Shown in pieces: positions 17,071 through 24,996 of a stretch of DNA of 35,458 bases (positions within the stretch are counted from its first letter, which is position 1; every line of letters begins with the position of its first letter). The translations under genes were made by a program, and so were the position numbers. Below the pieces are notes generated by a model. The model was not told where the DNA came from. It ran no database searches and saw nothing but the letters and a program-made list of their open reading frames with translations. The stretch spans positions 1 to 35,458 of the forward strand of contig JAWKUA010000039.1 in assembly GCA_041398785.1 (NCBI GenBank), read 5' to 3'. This DNA is from Planctomycetaceae bacterium (GTDB lineage: Bacteria > Planctomycetota > Planctomycetia > Planctomycetales > Planctomycetaceae).

Positions 17071-20070
17071 TTACTCGACAAACAGGAATTCACTGCTGTT
17101 CAGAAGCAGCCGGCAGACAGCTTCCAGACCGTGTTCATCGGCGAGCTTCGTGAGGCTCTGCAGTTCCTCAGTGGTCGGATCGCGCAGCCAGACCCGGCGA
17201 ACCGCCTGGCGAACTTGATCGTCACGCGACGGCGCTGACTGTTCGGCTCGGCGAGCCATGTGAGCGGCGTGGTGCAGGACGAAGCGGTGATTCAACAGCA
17301 CCAGTGACTGCAAAGCCGACGCCGACGATCCCCGCACGGGAGCCAGCAGTCCCAGATCAGGAAAGTCCAGGGCATCCATCAGCGGATCGGGAATGCCTCG
17401 CCAGACGACGCGATAAATGCTGCGGCGCGAGGCTTCTTCGCTGTCCAGATCGAAGGCATCGTAATCCAGCACCGGCGTCAGTTGCGGTCCCGGACTTGTG
17501 GTGAAGTGAGCGACTCCCGGACCTCCCATCCTCAGGTCCAGCCGACCGCTGACCGCCAGCACGCAGTCGCGGTAACTGTCGGCGTCACGTCGTCGTCGCG
17601 TCATGCGCGCCAGCAGGCGATTGTCCGGATCCACCTGCTGCAGATCCGAACGTTCGGCCGACGACTGCCGGTACGTCCTGCTGGTGCAGATCAGCCGATG
17701 CAGGTGTTTCAGACTTCCGGCCTGCGATCCGGAATCGTCATCGGCGGAACCACAGCCGTCGCGCAGTTCGCAGGCCAGCCAGTCCAGCAGTTCCGGATGC
17801 GTGGGCAGACTTCCCATGCGGCCGAAATCATTCGGCGTATCGCACAACCCCTGGCCAAAGTGATAGTGCCAGACGCGATTCGCAATGCTGCGCCAGGTCA
17901 GGGGATTGTTCGGATCGGCCAGCCAGTTCGCCAGAGCCGCGCGCCGCGCGGATTCGTCGCCTGGTGACGGCAGCTCAAACCGCGCAGGCAGAGCCGTCAC
18001 GGCCGACAGGGCTCCCGGCGGAACAGCCTCGCGCGGCTTTTCGATGTCACCGCGCGTCAGCAGGTGAATCTCGCGCGGAGCCGCAAACGTGATCACACCG
18101 CGTTCGTTCTCCGCGGTCGCCGCGGCCGCGTACACCTTCACCGGCGCGGGAAGCTTCTGCAGTTCGTGTTCCGCCAGTTGCCGCAGCACTTCCGACGCCA
18201 GCAGCAACCGCTGTTCGGAACTGCGGTCCTTCCTCGGCAGCGCCAGCACGGCTTCCGCTTCCGCCGACAAAGCCACCAGCGACGCCGGTTCTTCCGACGT
18301 CGCCGACAGCCGAAATCGGCCGATCAGATGGCCGGAACCGTGAACCTGCTGCAGTGTGATCGCCAGGCGAACGTCGCTGTCCATGACCAGCGGTTCAGTC
18401 AGTTCAAACACGGCGTGATGCGGAACACTCACGGCCGGATGAATGCCCCACGCGGTCGCCGAGTTGCCGTCGACCGCTTTGTCGATCGACCAGTCCGTCT
18501 GATTGAAGTCGGCTGTTGCCTTTTGAATGTTGATCAGCCGCCCCTGGTGTTCGCCGGATCGGAACGCCCGCAGTTCGAATTCGTTCAGATGCAGGTTGCC
18601 GTTGTCCATGCGGCCGGGACCGTTCATCGGCAGGCTGTCATCGCACAGGACGTCCAGCCTGATCGCGGTCACCGCCGGCAGGGTCGTCGTGGTGGTGACA
18701 ACGACGGTGTCCCTGTCCGGTCGCCTGCCGCCGGACAGGATCGACCCGTCGTCCAGCCTGGTCAGATCCGCGCCGCCGGCGGAAACGAAAACGTCCGCGT
18801 CCAGCGGCTGCCACACGGAATTCGCCGGCCGCGTTTGTTCCCACGCCGCGACTCGGGCGAGGTTGTCTTCCGAAAGCAGCACCGCCGCGTCGCGCTGTTC
18901 GGCGGCCGTGATCAGCGCCTGCCACCGAGTTCGGTCGGCCGCAACGCGGGGATCATTGTCAAACGGAATGTCGCCCTTGCCGATTCCCGCGAACACAGCC
19001 TGCAGAGCGTAGTAATCGGCCTGCGTGATCGGATCAAACTTGTGAGCGTGGCAGCGAGCACAGTTGGCCGTCGTGCTGACAAAGGCTCCCATCGTCTGAG
19101 TCACCAGGTCGTCACGGTCCAGATATTCAAACGACATCAGAGCCGTGCTGGCGGCGCTGTGGTCGTACGGACCGGCTCCCAGAAATCCCAGCGCCACTGT
19201 CAGTTCCGGGTTGTCGGGAAAGAACACGTCGGCGGCAAGTTGTTCCCGAATGAAACGCGGCCAGGCGGTGTCGTGATTGAAGCTGTCGATCACGTAGTCG
19301 CGATACCGCCACGCGTTGGGCCGAAACACGTCGTGTTCGAACCCGTGCGAATCCGCGAAATGCACCGTGTCCAGCCAGTGCCGCGCCCAGCGTTCGCCGT
19401 AGTGCGGAGAATCGAGCAGCCGGTTGACCAACGCGTCCCAGGCATCGGAACTGCTGTCGGCGATGAACTGTTCCGTCGCGGCCGGTGTGGGGATCAACCC
19501 GTGCAGGTCATACGTCAGCCGGCGAATGAGCGAACGGCGATCCGCTTCCGGCGACGGACGCAAACCTTCCCGTTCCAGTCGCGCCAGGATGAATGCGTCG
19601 ACGGGATTCGCCGCATCATCCACGGGAACTTCCGGACGAATGAGAGGCCGCAGCGACCACCAGTCCAGCGCCTCGGCATCCGCCGACGATGACGGAAGCT
19701 GAACGCGCGCGTCGTGCGCACCCTCCGTGACCCAGCGCACCAGCACGGCGATTTCCGAATCGGGAAGTTTCTGTTCGGGCATCCGAAGGTCCGGATCGAC
19801 ATGCCGCACCGCCCGGATCAACAGGCTTTGATCCGGATCGCCGGGAACAATCGCCGCGCCGCGGTCTCCTCCGGTTTCCCAGCCGCCGCGATAATCAAGC
19901 GTCAGTCCGCCTTCCATCGTTCCGGACGAATGCGAATGGCACTCGTAGCAGCGCTTCGCAAGGATCGGTTCCACGTCCGAATCGAAGAACGAAGCGTCTT
20001 CGGCTGAAACCGCGCATGACACCCCAAGAAAGACCAGCATGCTCGCCATGCAAATCGCCGATGACTTCAA
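17071..20070 (-). CDS. PSCyt1-DUF1549-DUF1553 (PSD1) cytochrome-containing protein (first pair)
   Basis: This is a planctomycete-specific multidomain protein. After a signal peptide (MASMLVFLGVSCAVSAEDAS) comes a cytochrome-like PSCyt1 domain with heme motif CYECH (LAKRCYECHSHSSGTMEGG). A DUF1549 region follows (NPVDAFILARLEREGLRPSPEA, LLDSPHYGERWARHWLDTVHFADSHG) with a second CxxCH, TTANCARCHAHKFDPITQADYYALQAVF. A LamG/CBM-like middle part is followed by a C-terminal DUF1553 domain (NRVWHYHFGQGLCDTPNDFGRMG). The start is uncertain. TTG at 20070 gives (M)KSSAICMASML..., the best signal peptide; ATG at 20049 lacks a basic n-region; the frame is open up to 20277 through a low-complexity Arg/Ala stretch unlikely to be translated. 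No strong ribosome site was found for any of them. Followed five bases later by DUF1501. Presumed periplasmic redox role; substrate unknown. Confidence 0.9.
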   Translation of the reverse strand: MKSSAICMASMLVFLGVSCAVSAEDASFFDSDVEPILAKRCYECHSHSSGTMEGGLTLDYRGGWETGGDRGAAIVPGDPDQSLLIRAVRHVDPDLRMPEQKLPDSEIAVLVRWVTEGAHDARVQLPSSSADAEALDWWSLRPLIRPEVPVDDAANPVDAFILARLEREGLRPSPEADRRSLIRRLTYDLHGLIPTPAATEQFIADSSSDAWDALVNRLLDSPHYGERWARHWLDTVHFADSHGFEHDVFRPNAWRYRDYVIDSFNHDTAWPRFIREQLAADVFFPDNPELTVALGFLGAGPYDHSAASTALMSFEYLDRDDLVTQTMGAFVSTTANCARCHAHKFDPITQADYYALQAVFAGIGKGDIPFDNDPRVAADRTRWQALITAAEQRDAAVLLSEDNLARVAAWEQTRPANSVWQPLDADVFVSAGGADLTRLDDGSILSGGRRPDRDTVVVTTTTTLPAVTAIRLDVLCDDSLPMNGPGRMDNGNLHLNEFELRAFRSGEHQGRLINIQKATADFNQTDWSIDKAVDGNSATAWGIHPAVSVPHHAVFELTEPLVMDSDVRLAITLQQVHGSGHLIGRFRLSATSEEPASLVALSAEAEAVLALPRKDRSSEQRLLLASEVLRQLAEHELQKLPAPVKVYAAAATAENERGVITFAAPREIHLLTRGDIEKPREAVPPGALSAVTALPARFELPSPGDESARRAALANWLADPNNPLTWRSIANRVWHYHFGQGLCDTPNDFGRMGSLPTHPELLDWLACELRDGCGSADDDSGSQAGSLKHLHRLICTSRTYRQSSAERSDLQQVDPDNRLLARMTRRRRDADSYRDCVLAVSGRLDLRMGGPGVAHFTTSPGPQLTPVLDYDAFDLDSEEASRRSIYRVVWRGIPDPLMDALDFPDLGLLAPVRGSSASALQSLVLLNHRFVLHHAAHMARRAEQSAPSRDDQVRQAVRRVWLRDPTTEELQSLTKLADEHGLEAVCRLLLNSSEFLFVE

Positions 20071-20217
20071 GCCCGCGCGTCCATCGCATTCACGTCGCGC
20101 GCCAGCCCGATTCGCACGTGCGCCAGGCAGGCCCGCGCGTGCGACATGCACGTCTGCGCGCGCGGCATTCAGGTGCGCGCCATCGTGAGCCGTCACACGC
20201 GCCGTCACCGCTCGTCC
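20071..20217. repeat. GC-alternating tract with three imperfect repeats upstream of the first PSD1 gene
   Basis: This tract is very rich in CG, CACGTG and CGCGCG steps. Three related units can be aligned: 20088-20104 (ATTCACGTCGCGCGCCA), 20110-20125 (ATTCGCACGTGCGCCA) and 20167-20182 (ATTCAGGTGCGCGCCA). The decamer GCCCGCGCGT occurs at 20071-20080 and again at 20131-20140, exactly 60 bases apart, suggesting an old duplication. If translated it would be an Arg/Ala-rich extension of PSD1. More likely it is untranslated leader or promoter-proximal DNA. It is part of the 361-base gap 20071-20431. Confidence 0.5.
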
Positions 20218-20286
20218 CAGGGACCGGTTCTCAGCCGACCTTCTGTCGTGACGCTCTGCCATGACCGAAATACCCAATCGATCAGG

Positions 20287-20292
20287 AATATA
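20287..20292 (-). promoter_or_regulatory. Candidate -10 element (TATATT) for the first PSD1-DUF1501 operon
   Basis: On the minus strand TATATT lies in an unusually AT-rich patch (20279-20300) of an otherwise GC-rich gap, upstream of the PSD1 gene. No good -35 hexamer was found at 16-18 bases. If used, it would give a leader of roughly 200 bases spanning the GC-alternating tract. Confidence 0.2.
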
Positions 20293-20431
20293 TGGTAACG
20301 ATCACGCCGGATTCACTCAGATTCGACCGCGGACGCGCCGCCGTTCCGAGATGTTGAGTATGGCAGCCTGAATCTCAGTCTCCGGCAATCCCGGCGAACC
20401 GCATTGATTCATACAGCCGGCTGGCGAGTTG

Positions 20432-22180
20432 TCAGGGGCTTGCGCTGACCGCGGCAGCGGCCGGACCCGTGGAACCGCCGCCGGACTCGGACGCGTTCCA
20501 GAAGATCTTCAGCAGCGGCTGAGTTTCGTCGCCGTCTTCGTAGAAGCAGCCGGCAACGATATCCAGACGGTTATCGGAATCCAGGTCGGTGACCGCAATC
20601 GCAGGATAGATCGGTCGGCCTCGTTCGATCGTGTGTCGTTCGTAGGTACCAGGCCGGACCTGTTCGAGCCAGATCAGCGCGTCCAGCTTTTGCGGATCCG
20701 TGTTTCGGGCACTTTTAGAAGGCAGCAGCGCGGAGGCCACGATGTCCAGATCGCCGTCACCGTCCAGGTCGCCCGGGAGAGCACGATGGACGCCGGGCAT
20801 GGCGGTCAGTCGATGAGCTTCAAACGGCATCGGCTCGTCTCGCCAGGAATTGGATTGCTTTCCGTCCTCTGTCGATGCTTTCGCAGCCGCTTCCGCGGAC
20901 GCCGCGTTCAACTGTCCCTTGTTTTCGAGCCACCAGATCCCGTGGTACGGCTTCACCAGGTTGGAATCAAACGTGTCGCCGTTTGTGTACAGGAAGTCCT
21001 GGTCTCCGTCGGAATCCAGATCGACCATTGCAATCCCGCTGGTCCCCCACGATGGATCCGGCGCCGCGTAAAGAACCACGGGTTGGAAACCGTCGGGAGC
21101 ATTCAGAAACGCGACGATCTGTTCGTGTTCCTGACTGATCGACGCCACGAAATCCAGCGTTCCGTTGTTGTCCAGATCGACCGGCACGATATTGATCGTG
21201 CCTGCTCGTTTGTCGATGAGCTGTTGCGAAAACACCGGTTGTCCGTTGGTCAGACCCTGATTTGTCAGCAGGTGGATGCCGCCCGTTTTTCGCCAGCCGA
21301 ATTCAGCTACGATCAGATCGGGCAGATTGTCTCCGGTAAAGTCGGCGACGCAGACGTCCGCCACACGGCCGGCGCTTCCCAGCAGAACTTCCGGCGTTCC
21401 CGGCGTTTCTCCCATGCCATCGGGCAGCCGGACCAACTGACCGCGATCGTGGTCTTCGGGAATGTAGCTGCCCAGATCTGTGAACAGCAGATCGTCAATT
21501 CCATTGCCGTCCAGATCAACGGGCCGAACGGCCACCGGATTGTGAGCGATCCGGTTCCGGCTGATTCGCACAGCAGCAGCGTCGGCGGCGTCCGCGCCGG
21601 ACGCACGCGTCACGGCCAACTGCCCGGCAGCCCCGGACCTCATGTCACTGTACCAGATCTCCGGTTTTCCCCCTGAGCCCGGACGAATCTCGACGAACGA
21701 TACCGACGGAGGCGTTCTGATGGACGGAACAGAAATCGAAACTTCCTGAACGTCGAACGCAACTGAGGCTGAAGGATTTGCCGGAAGCTCGGGGATCTCA
21801 AATTCCACGGGAGCGTAATCGCGATAGAAGGCGGACACATCCTGTGGCAGCGGAGCGGTCAGGTCCGTTCGGCCGGACTGATGATAGAAGTCGAATCCGC
21901 GGCGGACCTCTTCATACCATGCGTCCTTGGGGAAACTCTGAGGCAGCGGGACGGCGTGACACGCGCCGCAGAACTGCCCGATATCGGCGGCTCTGTCGTC
22001 GCGACGCTTCAGTTCGGCAAACGTCAATCCCGAAACTCCCGACCCGGCCGCGGACGATGAACCGGACGCGCCGCCGGGAGTATCGCCGGAATCGCAGCCG
22101 CTGACACATAATGCAACGCACCACAGCCCCGCATGCAGCAAAAGAAATTCAACGCCGCGAATTCTGCCTGTTCGATTCAC
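20432..22180 (-). CDS. FG-GAP/VCBS propeller lipoprotein with one c-type heme motif
   Basis: The start is set at GTG 22180: a GGAG site lies seven bases upstream, and the resulting N-terminus (M)NRTGRIRGVEFLLLHAGL is a good lipoprotein signal, ending in a lipobox with lipidated Cys at CVSGC|DSGD. A TTG at 22222 in the same frame would add 14 charged residues. A Gly/Ser-rich linker follows, then a short cytochrome-like section RRDDRAADIGQFCGACHAVP with a single CxxCH. The remaining ~400 residues form an FG-GAP propeller with at least six calcium loops: DLDGNGIDDLLF, DFTGDNLPDLIV, DLDNNGTLDFVA, DLDSDGDQDFLY, DLDGDGDLDIVA, DLDSDNRLDIVA. The protein is probably anchored in the outer or cytoplasmic membrane facing the periplasm. 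It diverges from the heptaheme-TPR gene and lies upstream of the first PSD1-DUF1501 pair on the same strand. Catalytic function is unknown; electron transfer and binding are plausible. Confidence 0.85.
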   Translation of the reverse strand: MNRTGRIRGVEFLLLHAGLWCVALCVSGCDSGDTPGGASGSSSAAGSGVSGLTFAELKRRDDRAADIGQFCGACHAVPLPQSFPKDAWYEEVRRGFDFYHQSGRTDLTAPLPQDVSAFYRDYAPVEFEIPELPANPSASVAFDVQEVSISVPSIRTPPSVSFVEIRPGSGGKPEIWYSDMRSGAAGQLAVTRASGADAADAAAVRISRNRIAHNPVAVRPVDLDGNGIDDLLFTDLGSYIPEDHDRGQLVRLPDGMGETPGTPEVLLGSAGRVADVCVADFTGDNLPDLIVAEFGWRKTGGIHLLTNQGLTNGQPVFSQQLIDKRAGTINIVPVDLDNNGTLDFVASISQEHEQIVAFLNAPDGFQPVVLYAAPDPSWGTSGIAMVDLDSDGDQDFLYTNGDTFDSNLVKPYHGIWWLENKGQLNAASAEAAAKASTEDGKQSNSWRDEPMPFEAHRLTAMPGVHRALPGDLDGDGDLDIVASALLPSKSARNTDPQKLDALIWLEQVRPGTYERHTIERGRPIYPAIAVTDLDSDNRLDIVAGCFYEDGDETQPLLKIFWNASESGGGSTGPAAAAVSASP

Positions 22181-22187
22181 TCGGTTA

Positions 22188-22191
22188 CTCC
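22188..22191 (-). promoter_or_regulatory. Ribosome binding site (GGAG) for the FG-GAP/heme lipoprotein
   Basis: The coding strand reads GGAG, seven bases, then GTG at 22180. It favours the GTG start, which also gives the cleanest lipoprotein signal. Confidence 0.5.
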
Positions 22192-22270
22192 GCCATCGGT
22201 CGTGATCGTCCGGTCCCTGCAACTATAGCAATCGCCGGCAGCACGGCCAAAGTGAACCGCCGCTCCGGCC

Positions 22271-22297
22271 GCCTTTCCTGCGCGGCCTTTCCTGCGC
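22271..22297. repeat. 14-bp tandem duplication
   Basis: GCCTTTCCTGCGC occurs at 22271-22283 and again at 22285-22297, separated by one G. It lies in the 452-base divergent gap 22181-22632 between two heme-protein genes. Confidence 0.6.
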
Positions 22298-22353
22298 TGC
22301 GCGCATGGTCTGCCGTGCCGAACACCGTGCGTCTACTCGTTATCTCGTCAACT

Positions 22354-22379
22354 CGTTCCAGGGCTCCTGCCCTGGAACG
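22354..22379. repeat. Perfect 11-bp inverted repeat (4-base loop)
   Basis: CGTTCCAGGGC, loop TCCT, GCCCTGGAACG. It forms a strong hairpin on either strand. No T-tract follows, and the adjacent genes diverge from this gap, so an intrinsic terminator is unlikely. It resembles the palindrome-type dispersed elements of planctomycete genomes; copy number was not tested. Confidence 0.7.
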
Positions 22380-22387
22380 CCATGCCT

Positions 22388-22404
22388 GGCAGGCTCTGCC
22401 TGCC
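22388..22404. repeat. Perfect 7-bp inverted repeat (3-base loop)
   Basis: GGCAGGC, loop TCT, GCCTGCC, eight bases after the previous hairpin. The two are probably parts of one repeat element. Confidence 0.6.
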
Positions 22405-22632
22405 GTTCATCGCGGAGCCCCGCAGCATCGTTCGACCAGCCTGCGCTGTCCGCGCAGCCCATTCGAAGCCTGGCGCCGGGCCGACAGGCAGGCCGCCATC
22501 TGACGTTTCGACCCCGCGTTCGCATCACGAGCTGCGCGTCTTCGACATTCCCGTCGGTTGTTGGCTATCCTTTACAGGCGATGGCCTGCGGTCGAAGTAT
22601 CGATCTCGCAGCCGAACGAAAGAACCGCTGAC

Positions 22633-24657
22633 ATGACCACTTCATCGCAAACGCCTGGAACCGCACCGTCCGGTGATGCTCCGTCGCCAACACCCGGCGG
22701 AGGTGGCGGTCTGCGTCCATGGATGACGGGACTTGGTGCCATCGTCGTCGTCGCGATCGCTGCGGTAGTGTTCACGCAGCAGGCTCCGGAGCCCCGCCGG
22801 ACAGACCGTGAAGCGGCCGATACCGGCGTTGACAGGAATACGGCCGCCCCGGAATCCGATCTTCCGTTTATCGACCGAAATCCCGGTTACCGGGGCATTC
22901 AGAGTTGTGTGCCCTGCCATCAGGAACGTGTCGCCGAATTTCAGCAGACGAATCATTTCCGGACGTGTCGAATTCCCCGGGTCGAAGATATGCCTCCGGC
23001 GTTTTCGGATTCCGGCATACAGTTTTCTGCCAGGTTTCCGGACACGCGGTTTCGATTGCAGCAGATCGGTGAGGAATTCTTTCAGACCACGATCCACGAC
23101 ACAGCAAACGGTGAACAAAGCCTGCTGACTCGCATCGACCTGGTCTACGGAGCCGGCCAGACGGACGACATTTACCTGGCATGGGATGACGACGACCGCA
23201 TGCACGAACTTCCGATTGCGTGGCTGTGGCCGTTTGGCCGCCTGGGAGCCAGCCATTTTCTGCACGAAAACGGGACCGGAGATTATTCGCGGGCGATGAC
23301 CGTGCGGTGTCTGGAATGCCACAGCACCTGGGTTCAGTACGAACCGGGAACCGTGAATCTGTACCGGCGATCCACGGCACTGGTCGGTGTCACGTGCGAA
23401 AACTGTCATGGTCCCGCCGACAAGCACATTGCCTGGCACGAAAGCCACCCGAATTCCGAAATCGCGGAAGCCATTATTCTGCCGAGTGCTCTGGACCGCG
23501 AACGGCGGATTGAAGTCTGCACGCATTGCCACAGCAACGCCGTCACTCACCGCCAGCCTCCGTTTTCCTGGCAGCCCGGTGAGCCGCTGGATGAGTACTA
23601 CCGCACTCAGATCATTTCGAACCCGGAAGACGATCACGTCGCCAATCAGATTCCGCATCTGAGGCAAAGCGCGTGCTTCATCAACAGCCCGGAAATGACG
23701 TGCATCACCTGTCACGATCCGCATCACCGTCAGCCGGCCGGCCGGTCAAAGTCGGAATCGTGCATGCAGTGCCACGAACTTCATGACTGCGGCGAACAGG
23801 CCCGGCTGCCTGCTGACATCGCGGGCAACTGCGTCGACTGTCACATGGCGCGACGCATCAAGATCAACGTGAAGTTCGACATGGGCGATGACAACTTTGT
23901 TCCCGCAACGTCGCGTTCACGCCACGACATCACCATCGATCCCGTCGCGCGCGACGAAACGCTGCTGAAGTGGCATCGGGCGAATTCTGACCGGGACGGC
24001 GAATCCGCTGAAGTGGCGGAACTGACAGGACGACTGCTGCAACACTGGCGGGCTCAGGCGGAAGCTCATGAAACGGACGACCGGTTTCTGGCCGCCATCG
24101 CGGATGTGCGCGAAGCGATCGTCGTCCGCGATTCACCGGAGCTGCAACAGGAACTGAAGCGACTGGTGGAGATTCAGACGAAGCTCTACGACGACTGGGG
24201 ACTGGCGCTGCATCTGATCGTGAACAATCGCCTTGACGAAGCGCTGGCGGCGCTGGACAAAATCCTGGCGGTGCGGCCGAATGATGCCGAAGCACACAGC
24301 AAAGCCGGCACGATTTACGCGATCAGGGGACAGGTGGAACAGGCGACTCGCCATCTTCAGGCCGCGACGGAAAACGATCCGAACAACGCTGAAGGGTTCG
24401 GAGTTCAGGGCCGGCTCGCCTGGATCGGCGGACGGTTCCAGGAAGCGTTCGACTTCTGGAAGCTTGCCGAAGAGATCGAACCGTTCAATGCACAGATTCA
24501 GTTCGATCTGGGGCTTGCTCTGCTGCGGCTGAACCGACCGTCGGAAGCTCTGGAATACGTCCGGCGAGCGAGTTCCATCGACCCGACTCGGGACGATATC
24601 CGCGACGCATTGAATCAGATGGAAATTCGCTCCGGCGATTCGCCGCAAACCGAATGA
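22633..24657 (+). CDS. Membrane-anchored heptaheme cytochrome c with C-terminal TPR domain
   Basis: This 674-residue protein starts at ATG 22633 with a GAAAGAA site upstream. The frame is open to 22558, but that part lacks features. A Pro/Gly-rich head is followed by one TM helix (about 30-48, WMTGLGAIVVVAIAAVVF). Seven c-type heme motifs follow: CVPCH 92-96, CLECH 226-230, CENCH 255-259, CTHCH 296-300, CITCH 357-361, CMQCH 377-381 and CVDCH 400-404. Many further His residues could be distal ligands, and the set resembles cytochrome c554/NapC-NrfB-like multiheme families found in TPR-containing planctomycete proteins. From about 500 to 660 there are TPR-like repeats (RLDEALAALDKILAVRPNDA, VEQATRHLQAATENDPNNA). 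The heme domain is presumably periplasmic. It is the only complete plus-strand gene in the window and is divergent from the heme lipoprotein gene. Likely role: multi-electron transfer or redox enzyme; substrate unknown. Confidence 0.9.
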   Translation: MTTSSQTPGTAPSGDAPSPTPGGGGGLRPWMTGLGAIVVVAIAAVVFTQQAPEPRRTDREAADTGVDRNTAAPESDLPFIDRNPGYRGIQSCVPCHQERVAEFQQTNHFRTCRIPRVEDMPPAFSDSGIQFSARFPDTRFRLQQIGEEFFQTTIHDTANGEQSLLTRIDLVYGAGQTDDIYLAWDDDDRMHELPIAWLWPFGRLGASHFLHENGTGDYSRAMTVRCLECHSTWVQYEPGTVNLYRRSTALVGVTCENCHGPADKHIAWHESHPNSEIAEAIILPSALDRERRIEVCTHCHSNAVTHRQPPFSWQPGEPLDEYYRTQIISNPEDDHVANQIPHLRQSACFINSPEMTCITCHDPHHRQPAGRSKSESCMQCHELHDCGEQARLPADIAGNCVDCHMARRIKINVKFDMGDDNFVPATSRSRHDITIDPVARDETLLKWHRANSDRDGESAEVAELTGRLLQHWRAQAEAHETDDRFLAAIADVREAIVVRDSPELQQELKRLVEIQTKLYDDWGLALHLIVNNRLDEALAALDKILAVRPNDAEAHSKAGTIYAIRGQVEQATRHLQAATENDPNNAEGFGVQGRLAWIGGRFQEAFDFWKLAEEIEPFNAQIQFDLGLALLRLNRPSEALEYVRRASSIDPTRDDIRDALNQMEIRSGDSPQTE

Positions 24658-24752
24658 CAGGGGCCTCCGGGACATCGGCGACCGCGGCCGTTTCATCGTC
24701 GAACCTCCCTGGCTTCGACGGGAGCGGACAAGCCCGGATTATTCACGGGTTG

Positions 24753-24811
24753 GTGCGACGGGACTCCGATCCTGTCGAAATGCAGCGACGGGGATCGGAG
24801 TCCCGTCGTAC
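24753..24811. repeat. Long inverted repeat (20-bp arms, one mismatch, 19-base loop) between convergent genes
   Basis: Left arm 24753-24772 is GTGCGACGGGACTCCGATCC. Right arm 24792-24811 is its reverse complement except at one base. The inner 16-17 bp are perfect. It sits in the 339-base gap (24658-24996) between the convergent heptaheme and di-heme peroxidase genes. It could act as a bidirectional terminator, though no T-run is present, or be a dispersed palindromic repeat. Confidence 0.75.
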
Positions 24812-24922
24812 AGTGTGCATTTCGCCGACTCGACATGACCAGCGTTTTCCAGACGCTTTACGTCAGGAAATTCTGAACGCGTGAATGATTCGGGTTCGCG
24901 TTTTGGTCGACCGTTGGCAGAT

Positions 24923-24940
24923 ATTCGAATGCATTCGAAT
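24923..24940. repeat. Perfect 18-bp palindrome
   Basis: ATTCGAATGCATTCGAAT reads identically on both strands and is also a direct repeat of ATTCGAAT. It is AT-rich against its surroundings and lies 57 bases beyond the di-heme peroxidase stop, in the same convergent gap as the long inverted repeat. It could be a protein-binding site, but the position 3' of both genes is odd for an operator. Confidence 0.6.
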
Positions 24941-24996
24941 CTCCGGTCCGCTCAGCGCAGCATTCGGGGCAAGTCTGGTTGCCGACGGAGGCGCTG

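Noticed and set aside
15857..17218. A 453-codon open frame on the plus strand opposite the first DUF1501 gene
   Set aside because: It has no recognisable domain or signal, and the minus strand encodes a full DUF1501 protein across the same bases and the junction with PSD1.
18064..19692. A 542-codon open frame on the plus strand opposite the first PSD1 gene
   Set aside because: The minus-strand frame has clear PSCyt1/DUF1549/DUF1553 motifs. The plus-strand product is low-complexity Arg/Gln/Val-rich, typical of a GC-rich antisense shadow.
20071..20277. N-terminal extension of the first PSD1 protein from TTG 20277 or ATG 20262
   Set aside because: The added ~69 residues are Arg/Ala-rich low complexity ahead of a perfectly good signal peptide, which would then be internal. 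An untranslated leader is more likely.
20429..21676. A 415-codon open frame on the plus strand opposite the FG-GAP lipoprotein
   Set aside because: It is the complement of periodic DxDxDG-coding repeats, which leaves long stop-free antisense frames. No independent start site or family motif was seen.
22354..22404. Hairpins as intrinsic terminators or as part of a CRISPR array
   Set aside because: No T-tract follows, the flanking genes diverge, and there are no regularly spaced repeats with unique spacers.
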